The notes beneath the pieces were generated by a model. That model was given only the letters and a program-made list of their open reading frames with translations, did not search any database and was not told the DNA's origin. Below, one piece after another: positions 34,501-46,500 of a stretch of DNA of 64,000 nucleotides; within the stretch, counting starts at the first letter, position 1, and the number at the start of each line of letters is the position of its first letter. A program made the translations under genes and the position numbers. Source of the DNA: Callorhinus ursinus (taxonomy: Eukaryota; Chordata; Mammalia; Carnivora; Otariidae); NCBI RefSeq assembly GCF_003265705.1, contig NW_020312785.1:17296405-17360404 (forward strand). Direction: 5' to 3'.

Positions 34501-37500
34501 GGCTCAGTTGGTTAAGCGACTGCCTTCGGCTCAGGTCATGATCCTGGAGTCCCGGGATCGAGTCCCGCATCGGGCTCCCTGCTCAGCGGGGAGTCTGCTT
34601 CTCCCTCTGACCCTCTTCCCTCTCGTGCTCTCTATCTCTCATTCTCTCTCTCTCTCAAATAAATAAATAAAATCTTTAAAAAAAATAAAATAAAATAAAA
34701 TAAAATTTTCAACATATTTTAAGGATTTTGTGAGAAAAGTGGCACAGCATAAACTCTCATACTAGTAGCAAATAATTACTCTGGGTAATTTATCTTATGT
34801 TAAATATTTCTCTCTCCTAAGTAAAATCTTGCAGAGACATATGGAAGGGGCTGAGGTTGGATGTATGCATATGCAGATAGAGTGATTTGCTCTGAACATG
34901 TGAAAGACATTCACTCATTACATTCCATTTACACTGTAAGTCACTGGAAAGAGGACATGTGTTCAGTGTTGTCCCCAGAAAACAGAAGATGACAATGCTA
35001 GGTCACTACCTATAAAATGTGAATATTCATGAATTTTACTTTTATCGATTTGTCATTTAACACACATACATCATCTATCATGTAGTAATGTTACTAGACG
35101 TCCATGGCAAGTTGTATATACAGTTTGTGTCATAAGAATGCTGGAGAGGAAATATTTTAAATGATGTCATCTAGTCCTTGCTTGCCTGCCTGAGGCTGGA
35201 ATGCCCACAGCCTCGCTAGGAAATTCATCGTCATCCAACAAAAGAAAGAGATTCATACATCTCAAAATAGATTCCTTCATACAAGGATATCTGATAAAAA
35301 TTAGGAATCAATTTTCAACATTGCTGTGAGCATCATTGTTACTGATGTATTTTATTTGTTTCTAACTTCAGTTGCTGGAAAATTATTTCTTATTTTCAAC
35401 CATGTCTATTTCTTTGGCCCTGACTGATCCTGGTTGTAGTTCTTAATTTTTTACAGAATAAATGCATCTCTATCTTAAATGCTACATCAATCCTTCTTTC
35501 TGAACCAGAAATGGCATCCCTTTTCTCTTCTCCTTAGGTAGTCTTGTCTCAAGCCTCTCAGACTGTGTCTTGCATCTTTCGCAAAACCTTCCACCACCCG
35601 CGTTTCCAACCTGAGGGACTCTTGAATAGGTGACACTCCTATGCTTCCAGAGAGCTAGTTTAGGTTTTTTTCATTAAAATTCTATTCTAACAGAAAGTTA
35701 CAGCCCTACTAAGAGTATACTTATTGTTATATCTGTAGGACGAGTTAAAGAAAACATGTAGCACTTAACATAGTCCTCAATATATCAACAAGACTTGTCA
35801 AGAATAAGGATTGTTTATTTTCTAGGACTTTATATAAAGAACACATACACTGAGACAGACATTAACTAGATTTCTGGAAATACAGATATCAAAGACATAT
35901 TCTTTGCTCCGAGGGAGCTCATAGTCTAACAAGAGAGACAAACTGATGATTATATTATAGTATGACAATTGCTACCTTATATGCAGGCACAAGATGCTGA
36001 GGTGAGCGGGTCAGGGACAAACCTAACTGGGGCTAGAGTGTCAGGTAAGCATCCCTACAGGAGGTGACCTGGACTGGTTTTTAATGGCTTGTAAGGACGG
36101 ATTGTAAAGATGGATGCAATGTATAGTAAAGGAGAAACAGATTGATATTTTCTAGCTATCAGTGAGTGTCCACCAAGGTGTTGAGACATCAGGAGGATGT
36201 GGAACGTAAGCCTAGGAGTCTGACATTTAACCTTTTACAAATGGAAGCCATAAGGGACTCTAGATCATTGGAGAAATGCAATGACTAACTACACAGAAAG
36301 GCTGATCTCCTACCTCAGATCACAAACAGCTGAGTCAGACAGCCTGGCAACAAAGACACTGGGTACCTGTTCTTGACAAGAGTACGGACATTAGTGAAAG
36401 AATCCTTAGTTCTTAGTGGACAAACTGGGGAAGGAAGGTCAAGTCAAAGGCAGAGATCATGTTTAGAAAAACAGGGACGAGGTCAAACGAGGATTATTTC
36501 ATGAGCAGAAGAAAACTCAGGGCCTTGACATTTCTTGTTGGCACAAAACTAATCCTATCAGTGGAAGTCACGAAAACAACAATAAAAAGATGATGAATCT
36601 CCCTCTCTCTCATTCTCTTTCTTTCTTTCCTTTATTTTTCTTCTTTCTGATCTATGTATCTACTTATATTTATCATTCTTTATCTCACGGCATATTCATG
36701 ACATCTTGGTCCCCATGGCCAGACAGCTCTATACTCACCTACTGTCTTCATGCCTGTCTACCGTACAGAGACTTCTACTCTTGTTTGCCGGGGCTTATTA
36801 TCTCTGAAAATCTCTTTCATTGGCTCAATATCAGAACTGGAAGGAGACATGTGGACTCTTAGGAAAGGTTTCTGTTTGTATACTTGGTTGTTTTTGTTTG
36901 TTTTTTGTTGTTGTTGTCTTTCTCAAAAGGCTATTTTTAATATATTTATTCAACAGTCTGTGAGGATGAAAACATGCATACAAGACTTTTTTTTTGCCAC
37001 TTTAAGCAAGATGTCTATTTTGGAGTGTGTGGATCCAGTTTTCCTTTTTCAGCTTTGTAGAGGATTGAGTGTAGAGCTCTGCATTAAAGCATTAATTCAA
37101 GGGTGCCTGGCTGGCTCAGTCATTAAGAGTCTGCCTTCGTTCGGCTCAGGTCATGATCTCGGGGCCCTGGGATCGAGCCCCACATCGAGCTCCCTACTCA
37201 GCGGGAAGCCTGCTTCCCCTGCTTGTGTTCCCTCTCTTGCTGTGTTCCCTCTCTTGCTGTGTCTCTCTCTGTCCAGTAAATAAATAAATCTTTAAAATAA
37301 AAAATAAAGCATTAATTCAGATTTTTCAAAGGTTTTAGCATTTCTTAAGAAGGTTTTAGACATTTCTTAATGTCCGTACTCTTGTCACCAGGTACTTGCC
37401 TCTCCTTATATCGGGTTCTGCCCAGTGAAATCCATACAAAGCACAGTCTATTGCAGAGTTTATTAGGATAGTTTTGCTAATGGAACTCTTCATATCCACA

Positions 37501-40500
37501 TGTTTACAACATGCTGGATAACTTTATTTTCACTAGATTGGGAAAAATTGCTGAATATAGACTTTTATATACAGTCTTGGTGGGTTATCAAAACCCCAGC
37601 ATTTTTTTGATATTTAATAAGTGCTCTTTTATTTCTCTAGATGGTAAAAATCACTATATTGGAAACTGTAAATTATTCGAGCTGAGGAATTATTTCTTTC
37701 TCCTCCTTTATAGCTACCTAAAAGACCAATGTAGTAGCTAAACCTTGATATATATTTTATAATGATTTACAAATAATACACTTTATCAGTGTAGAGATAC
37801 TCATGCCCAGTTGTAGCTGAACTACTTTTAAATCAGAAGTGAGTTTTTGAAAGATGCAATGCAAAGGAATTTCATGAAAATGTCTGTAAGATAAATTATA
37901 GGTCTCAGCTCTCTGAGAGACTGAGAAGAGAAAAGTGGGAAAAGAAATTCAGAAGCAGGAAAGAAAGCAACAAGCAAACATTTAGGTTTACTTTAAATAA
38001 TCATTTATAAAATGACATACTCAGAATAAAGTGGCAGACTCCTAATTAGCTTTACAGACTATTTTAAACACCAATTGATAAAATCAGACAACAGAAATAA
38101 CTGAGTTCTCAATTAACTACCACACCAACTGTGAAAAATACATCTAAAAATCCTTTAAAATACCTATTTTCCTTTTGGTTATTGATTTTAATTCACCTCA
38201 CACTATATTCATGGGTATATGGTCAAATGAGAGCAGTCAGAAAACTAAACTGAGTCAACAAGGTATCCTTTCTTCCTTTTAAAAATATTACTTAATATCA
38301 GCCCCCAGATTGTGTGTTAAATTGTGTGCGTGTGTGTATGCATGTGTGTGCATGTGTGTGTATTTGTGGCCACTTGCAAGTGTGCTCTCCTCTGGGAACA
38401 CTATGTTATGCTGCTTTGTGGAAAGTGCTTTGACTCAGAGAGCATTTAGCAGTTGATTCTTTTTTTTTTAAGATTTTATTTATTTATTTGACAGAGACAG
38501 CGAGAGCAGGAACACAAGCAGGGGGAGTGGGAGAGGAAGAAGCAGGCTCTCTGCTGAGCAGGGAGCCCAATGTGGGGCTCAATCCCAGGACCCTGGGATC
38601 AAGACCAGAGCCAAAGGCAGACGCCTAACGACTGAGCCACCCAGGTGCCCGCAGTTGATTGTTTTAATAAAGTGCTGTTTATCCTTTGTGGCAATATGCA
38701 GCTTATTTTGCCCTTTGAGCACAGATGAGTCACAAAGTTAGGAAAGGAAAGACTTTTGTTTACTCAGCAACCCTGGAGGTTATCAATATCATTAAGAAAA
38801 TAAGAGATAAGAAACATTTTGATTTATTACACACAGACTCTCTGTGCAATGATAGAATTTATCTGCTTTAAGAGAAAAAAAAAACAGATATTCCACTGAA
38901 ATAAGTACTTTCAAATGAAAATAGCCATTGTTAGGTGGTTGTTGTTGTTTTCCTAAGGGAAGAATTCCCACTTACCTTAATAAATAAAATCAATCTCATA
39001 GCAGTGATCAAGATCAGTATCTAACTAATCAAATAACTTGAGCTTTCTCATTAGGTGAAACACAAATGTTTATTATGGTTTTCCTGATTTCTACATATAT
39101 GTCTCTTATCTCAACACTTACAGTGAATGAGAAAAGAAATTTTAAAAAATAAAACTGTATGTGATATATGTTAACTAACTGAAATTAAAATAAATTACAT
39201 TAACTTAAAAAATTAAAATAATTTTAAAAAATTAAAATAACTTAAAAAATCAAGAAGTTATTTGTAAAAATAAATAAACAAAACCGTATGTGGATATAGA
39301 ATATGAAATTCTTGTCCTTCCAAAGTATAAATAATTAAAAGCAATGTAAAATTTACAACTAAGAAGCTACATCCTTTATACAAAATGTCTTATGCCTGAG
39401 AATGCACTAGTCCAGTTACTTTCAATTCAGCAAAGGAAAATTCCAGACTTGTACTTTCTCTACCAAAATGCCTTACCTCTTCACCCCCTAACTCAAATAA
39501 AATAAAGGCAAGTGTTCAGTCAAAAATTACATAAAGAAATAATTGAGGGGCACCTGGGTGACTCAGTCAGTTAAGTGGCCAACTCTATTTTAGCTCAGGT
39601 CATGATCTCAGGGTCTGGGATGGAGCCTCTGTAGGGCTCTGTGCTCAGTGGGGAATCTCTTGAGGATTTTTCTCCCTCTCCCTCTCCCTCTGCCCCTACC
39701 ACTGCTTGCACACACACACACTCTCTCTCTCAAATAAATAAATCTTTTAAAAAAGAAAAAGAAAGAACTGATATTTTATCAGAATTAAAACTATCTACTG
39801 TGCAACCAAGGATAATGTTAAAATGTAGATATGAAGACAGAGAAATGTATTTAATTTTGTCCATAATTAATACTGCGGATTTAACTATTTGGGGGCAAAG
39901 GGCCATAAAGGAGACATAATTAAAAGAAGAGGGAAGAGGAGAAGAGGGGAGGGATGGGGTGAGAGGGGAGTAGAAGAGGGGGAAGAGTGTCAGAGAGGAG
40001 AAAGGAGAGAGGCAGAGGGAGAAAGAGAGGAAAAGAAAAGAGAAGATTCTATCTCTCAAAATTATGGAGGGAAAAAATATCTATCCCTTCCTCCCCCAAA
40101 ACCCAACTAGCTATTTTCCCTATCTATTTTGGAAATAAAAATCTGGTACCACTGCAAGATAAAAACCTGGACCTGCATCTAAGTAAATGTGTTGTATGGT
40201 CTTTCCTCTTGACAAATAGCTCCTATGGTGTTGATAGTGACGGTTGGGGCTATGGGAATGGCAGCTATGTAAAAATGCATCTGGAAAAGAGAGGCTCTGG
40301 ATTTCATTCCTATCTCTGATAGTAATAAGCTGTATAACTCTGGGCAAAGTTATCTACATTAGTCTGAGCCTCAGTCTCCTTATTGCTAAAATAACATTGT
40401 TGGCCAATATCAGGTGCAAAAAAATAGAATAATCTCCCTTTCCTGGAACTTCTCTTTAAGTAAATATGGAATAAAGCTTGGGAGTTGTATGCCACTTAGG

Positions 40501-43500
40501 ATTTTTAAAACTGCAATTAACAGAACACATGACTAAAAATACCACAACCAACAAATGCTTATCACCTGACATCACAAGAAAGCTAGAGGTTTCAGCAGAG
40601 GTTAATTCAATGGAACAATGACAATCACATAATCAGGAATTTAGGTGCTTTCCTTCCTTCACTATGCCATCTTTAGCTTGTCAACCATAGCTCGTCTCAT
40701 GGTCCCAAGGCGGAAGTGGCAGTTCCGGCAATCGTATGTAAACATAATAATGTTCAACAAAGAAGAATAGTCTACTATAAGCTTTTCTCAGTTAGATATA
40801 AACAAACTTTCCAAAAAAGGTTCTCATCAGTGTCCCTTCAGATTCCATTCATCAAGTCTCAGTCATACGCCCATAAATAAAACTGTCATTGATACAAGGA
40901 ATGGTTGGAGAAGACATCACCTTCCCTGAGAAAATGGAGAATTATTCTCAAATAAAATTAGGGATCCGCCAGCATGGAAAAATTAATGAAGGTGGAAGAG
41001 TAGATAAAAAAAATTATGTGTGACAACATGTATCATTATGAAAGACAGCAAGTGGTTCCATGTATGGGTAAGTTTGGGGAACCCTGAACCAAACAGTTAC
41101 TAAGGAACCTTCTCATTTATAAGATTTGGTTACTATGATTTAAGCAAAGTTAAACATTCTAACTTTTTACACTAACCTATTTAATAGAGGGGAAATGTGA
41201 AATTGTTTTATCAGAATAAGCCAGTTCATTTCAAAAATGAAAAACCAGCTATGTAGAAAGGAATCACTTCTGCTAAGCTATGAACCTGTATAGTGGCACA
41301 GACTTTAAGGAGGAATATCGTACCTAGAGGAGATGCTGATCTACTATGATCTTCAAGGAATGTTCTGATCCTGTATATAGTCCCGGAGGAAAAAAAAAAA
41401 TATTCTAAGCTCTACCAAGATAGGGTATGGACAAATAAATAAAGAGCGCTTTTAGAGTTGATGAAGTCCTTGAAGAATCTCATTAACTAACAGAGATATG
41501 AGATAGATACCACAAGGATATGAGTGTAACTGTCCAAATTTCAAAACCAGCAAACATACAATGCACAATTTGATTCTTCCTAGTCTTCCTCTTCAGGATC
41601 CAAGTATGCTTTGAGTACCCCCCAGCTTTCTGAAGGGCACGCAATGAAGATCAGGGTTAGAGTTTGTTTCCCAAGTGGTTTTACCCTAAAAGAATACCAT
41701 AAGCCAAGCAGAAGTGTAGGCAGGAGAGCAAAAGTCATTCAAGTATCCCTTTTGGGCCAAAAAATATTGTTCATTTTTTATGTTTCTTTAAACTGTAAAC
41801 AAATCACCAATGAAGAAAACTTTTTAAATGTATGTTTCAAAACAGGGGACAAATAAAAAGGAGTATGATTTGGGCCATATTACTGAATTCTAATGTTATG
41901 GTCAGGAATAACGCAAGCAAAATAATCCCAACTTTTGACCATGAAATTGACTGAATAGCCCCCAAATCCCAAGTGTCTCTGTCTTCTTTCTATCCTTTGA
42001 AATCAGGGCATATTTTGATATTTTATATTAAGAATAAAGAAGAAAAAGTAGATATAGAGTCACTGCTATAAGCTTGCTATCAGACCTTTATAAACTATAT
42101 AGAAAACTTCTCTGCATCAGTGAAACTCTCTTAGACTTCTCCCTACTTAAAAATAACCTGTGAAAAATTACAGATGCACACTTTTCTTTTCTTAAAACAG
42201 TAAATTAAAAAGTAAACATCATGATACCGTGTGACTGTGTTTAATTTGACACAGGGAACTCTGGTCTGAGGATTAGGGTGCTAATGCAGAAAACTCAAGA
42301 TTCCAATTCTGGATATGTTTGTGTTCTTAGAGAAACATTTAGTCTTTCAATTTCCTTTTCTTCCACCTGTAAAATAAAGATAATATTTGACATAACCTAC
42401 CAAGTTTTACTACATAGGTACAATAAAATGATAACTATAGAGAATTTCAAGATATCTTACATGAATTAAGCACAAATCATTTGATGAAGGCTGACTTTTT
42501 CCTCTTATATCATCTTTTGCATTGCAGAAATGGCAGCATTTTAGTTATATTTGACCTTTTCTTTGCCCAGTGGGTGTCAGATGAAAATGTAAAAGAAGAA
42601 CTGATTCAAGGCATTGAAGCAAATAAATCCAGCCAACTGGTCACTTTCCATATTGATTTGAACAGCATTGATATCACAGGTATCTGTGAACATTATTTGA
42701 TTTCTTTGAATCATTAAGCTATGAAATTAAAATTCTAGCTATATACCAGGGAAGCAGTGGGATCGTCCTTGACTTTAGGAGCATGTCTTATTGCCTGAGG
42801 TAGCACATTTACATGAGAAATGCGAAATACGAAGAAACCATATTTGAAGGAAAATATCAGTCAGGAAAAGTTTGTGAAATATCAAAAAGGGTTCTGAAAG
42901 TATTGGCATACATAAATGTTTGTGGGTCTCATCATATTCTTGGTGTGTGTCAAGCACACCCTGACTTTGCAGGAACGCTCCAACAGTAAGGGACACTCAT
43001 TACTTCCTGATAGAGTCATAGACATTATTAAATTACAAAGTCAAATGTCAAGCCCACTCTCTAATTAGGAACATAAAAGAAGGAGAGGGAAAAATAGAAA
43101 GGTCAATGAGTTTGATTCATCCCAGATAGTTGTTAATAAAAAATAAAACTTCATTTTTAAAATAAGCAATTTTAAAATAAGAATCAATCAAAGGGAAAGA
43201 GAGATAAGGCATCAATAATAATAGTCTATCAATACTTAGGTTGTTCTAAATATCCCATTCTAGTTATCCTCCATTCAGTTCAATTCGACAAACATTTATA
43301 TTATGTCTTCATTTTGGTTGAGAACAATACTACTGATTTGCCAGGCCCATCATTCCTTATCTGTAAGCCACAGAGGCAAGTGTGTTTTGGAATTTAGAAA
43401 TTGTTGGACTTCAGAAAGCGAATCAATATATAAATATCCACATCAAGTGGAATAAAGGCAAACTTTAAATAGCCTAACACCAGTTTAAGCAGTTTTGGCT

Positions 43501-46500
43501 TTAATTATTTTATTATGATTATGATGATTATGATTATTATTACTACTACTACTACAGAATGAGATCGGTCAGTATAGGTTTGTCTCTAAATCAAATGTAT
43601 AAAAACATGCTGAAGTTTTCTTTTTGTTTTTGATTTAGTGATAGTAGATCTGAAGTTGCAGACCTCTAGTTGCTTTTCTTTACAGTATTGGTTCATCAAA
43701 CACAGTGTCCTCTTTCATTGAGTCTCTTGTCACACCTGTCTAGTGAGAAGACAACGGATGCTCTTAAGAGCCGCCTCTAGTGATGGCTTGGTTCCCCCTG
43801 GCACAACTGCTGGAGTAAAGAATGTTTGGGATCTTTGTCTGATTCAGATGAGCTAAAAACTACTACTCTAAGTTAGAATAGGTGCTTTACTTATCGACAT
43901 GTTTAATCCTTATGTTAATCTTACTACATGGTGTCTTTACTGCCCCCCCAATTTTAGAGATGAGAAGACCAAAGCACAGATAATGTTGATAAATAGCCTG
44001 AAATCATACAGTTATTTAGAGTTCGATGGAAGATTCTGACCCATGTGGTCTAACCCTAATGTCTGTGCCCTTATCCATTGCACCCGTTTGTTTACCATGT
44101 TTTATCTCTGAACAGCCTTGATCGATACTTTCTCAATAGTCATTTTCTTCAAGAAACTTGGTTTCTTACTATCTTTAGTTGGATATGCATCAGTTTCTAG
44201 AGGTCTTTAATGGCAAATGAATTAACAGGTATGCTGAAATTTATTTTTATGACTCCCTACAGTTGGGCTATTTGGGGGTGGCCTTAAAAAATATTTCTTT
44301 ATTCAATAAAAGCATATCCTTGGGTTAACTTAGAATAAATATCATGGATGCAATAAACTGTATCACAACATCAACTCAGGAATATGTTCCACATTTTGAG
44401 GTTACATTTAATTTCTTGAACTATGTTAAGACATATTCATAAACATGATACCAAGCTTTATTTTAGATATTTAAGTTTAATATTTACTTGTCTCATGTGA
44501 ATTTTTTAACTTATTACATTTAAAATTGGATGAAATTTTCATAAATACCATGGATTTTTATATAGCTCACAGCCAAATCAAATATAATAAAAAATAAAAT
44601 ATTAAAATATTTATGAAAAAATCTTATAAACCTTATTTTATTATCTTTTTAATCAATAATCTACCAATTATTATTTATGAAGCTGCTATAGATCTTGTAG
44701 GAATAAGACAATGCAGAAATTAAGAAATACTGAGGCAAACAACCTAGTTAGTAGAAGACACTATAACTCTTCACATACTTACCATAAATACAATTTTGAA
44801 TAAAAACAAATTGACTAGATGAGGGTTTTTCATAAGGTATGCTTTGGTTTCCTTTATACCTACATAGTTGTCATTATATTTTTAAAACTATTAAATATTT
44901 TAAAGGGTGAGGAAAACAGTTAATTTTTACCTTTTATGGGAAAAGCAATTCATATTTAAACAGGACTTGATTCTTAGTAGCTATTATTATGTGCAAGATT
45001 ATTTTGACATCTTCCATATATTTCAGTGCAAAACCATTGGTTCTAAGTTTAACATGATCTGGTGTGCAATGTTATATTAGATGTCTTAAATATAAATTAC
45101 TATGATGAATAAGTATCTTTCTTAAATGAGCAAATAAGCAAACTTTTTGCATAGGTAAATTTGATAAAGAGAACATAGAGATTCTGGAAATTCATCAAAT
45201 GTATTGCAATCAAATAATGATGGAAACATCCAGCATGAGTTAGGATAAAATGGGAACTCTAAAAGATCAGACGCCCTTTGAATGATATGAAAACTGCACT
45301 CACTATTTTGCAATATTTTTATATTATAATCCCAAACTTCAACTTTACTTTATTCCAGCACCTTTGGAAAGTTCCTCTACAGTAAGTCCTGCAACAACTT
45401 CAGGTCAGTACTTACGGCATTTTTAAAAATACAACTTGGTGATCATCAAACTCCATGACATAGAAAAGGATTTTTTTTTCATAGCCCTATCTGAGACATT
45501 TATTCTTCATATTAACATGTAAGAAGTTTACATTTGGTTAAGAGCAATGTAGTTCATAATCTTGCAGATTTTATAATGCCTAAGTTATACATGCCAAGGA
45601 CATACATTTCCAATTTCAACGTTCCTTTCATATTTTAAACTCTATATACATTCGTATACATGAATGGTGTGTGTGAGTGTATGTGTGGGTGTGTAACATC
45701 CTAAAATGTGGCTCTAATCCTGAAGCCTTCGAGATGAATCCATAACATTTGTAAGGTCACTTGGAATAAAAAAATATATATATTTAAAGGATAATCAAAT
45801 AATGACTTGCAGAACATATTGCCTTCTTGAGAAAGGAGAATCCAAAACTTAATGTGAACTTTTCTTTATTCCAGCATTTCGTTATCCCATCTTTCTAACT
45901 ACAATTGGTTATTACTGCTCATAAAATTTATTTTTTTGTTTGTTTTTTGTTTTTTTATTATGTTATGTTAATCACCATACATTACATCATTAGTTTTTTA
46001 TGTAGTGTTCCATGATTCACTGTTTGCATATAACACCCAGTGCTCCATGCAGTACGTGCCCTCTTTAATACCCATCACCAGGCTATAAAATTTAGAACTT
46101 CACTTTGTCTCACCAAGATCACACCATTATCAAAAGAGTTTGCTTTGAGAAGTTATCAAGAATTCTAAAATTAACCTAACCTATCTCAAAGTGTGAAATT
46201 ATTATGTTGTAGAAAAATAATTTAAATTGAAGTCAGGAGCCCTAAACATCAATCCTGGCTCTGCCAACCTCCAGAAACACTGGGCACATCTCTTTACTCC
46301 TCTGAAAATCTGCTTCCCATAAATTGCAAATAATAAAATTTTTCTGAATATTTCAAAGTCATTCCAAATATCAAATGTATATATAAATAATTTCTAAAAG
46401 TATAAAGATATTACTTTTGGTACTATCTATTATCACGAGCATTTTTATAATATTGGAAAGATCTACATTTTTTTAACGTATCTACTTGGGCCAGGTACTA

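Larger units (their letters stand above)
34349..42527 (+). other. TMPRSS15: TMPRSS15 intron 3
   Basis: About 8.2 kb. It holds four Can-SINEs, MIRs, a probable L2/MIR-age repeat (35840-36260), a TG microsatellite (38319-38362), a polypurine tract (39916-40053) and an unassigned old repeat (about 40500-40960). Open frames within it, including those at 36750-37283 and 39987-40319, run through SINE or simple sequence and are not exons. Confidence 0.88.

Noticed and set aside
36750..37283. 177-codon plus-strand open frame in TMPRSS15 intron 3
   Set aside because: Its second half is a Can-SINE read in frame and the first half matches nothing; it is within an intron.
39889..40319. Arg/Glu/Lys-rich frames in intron 3
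   Set aside because: They are translations of a polypurine simple-sequence tract.
42481..42717. 78-codon frame over exon 4 starting at an upstream ATG
   Set aside because: Only 42528-42679 is exon; the first codons and the part after 42679 are intron read through. The ATG lies before the acceptor and is not a start.
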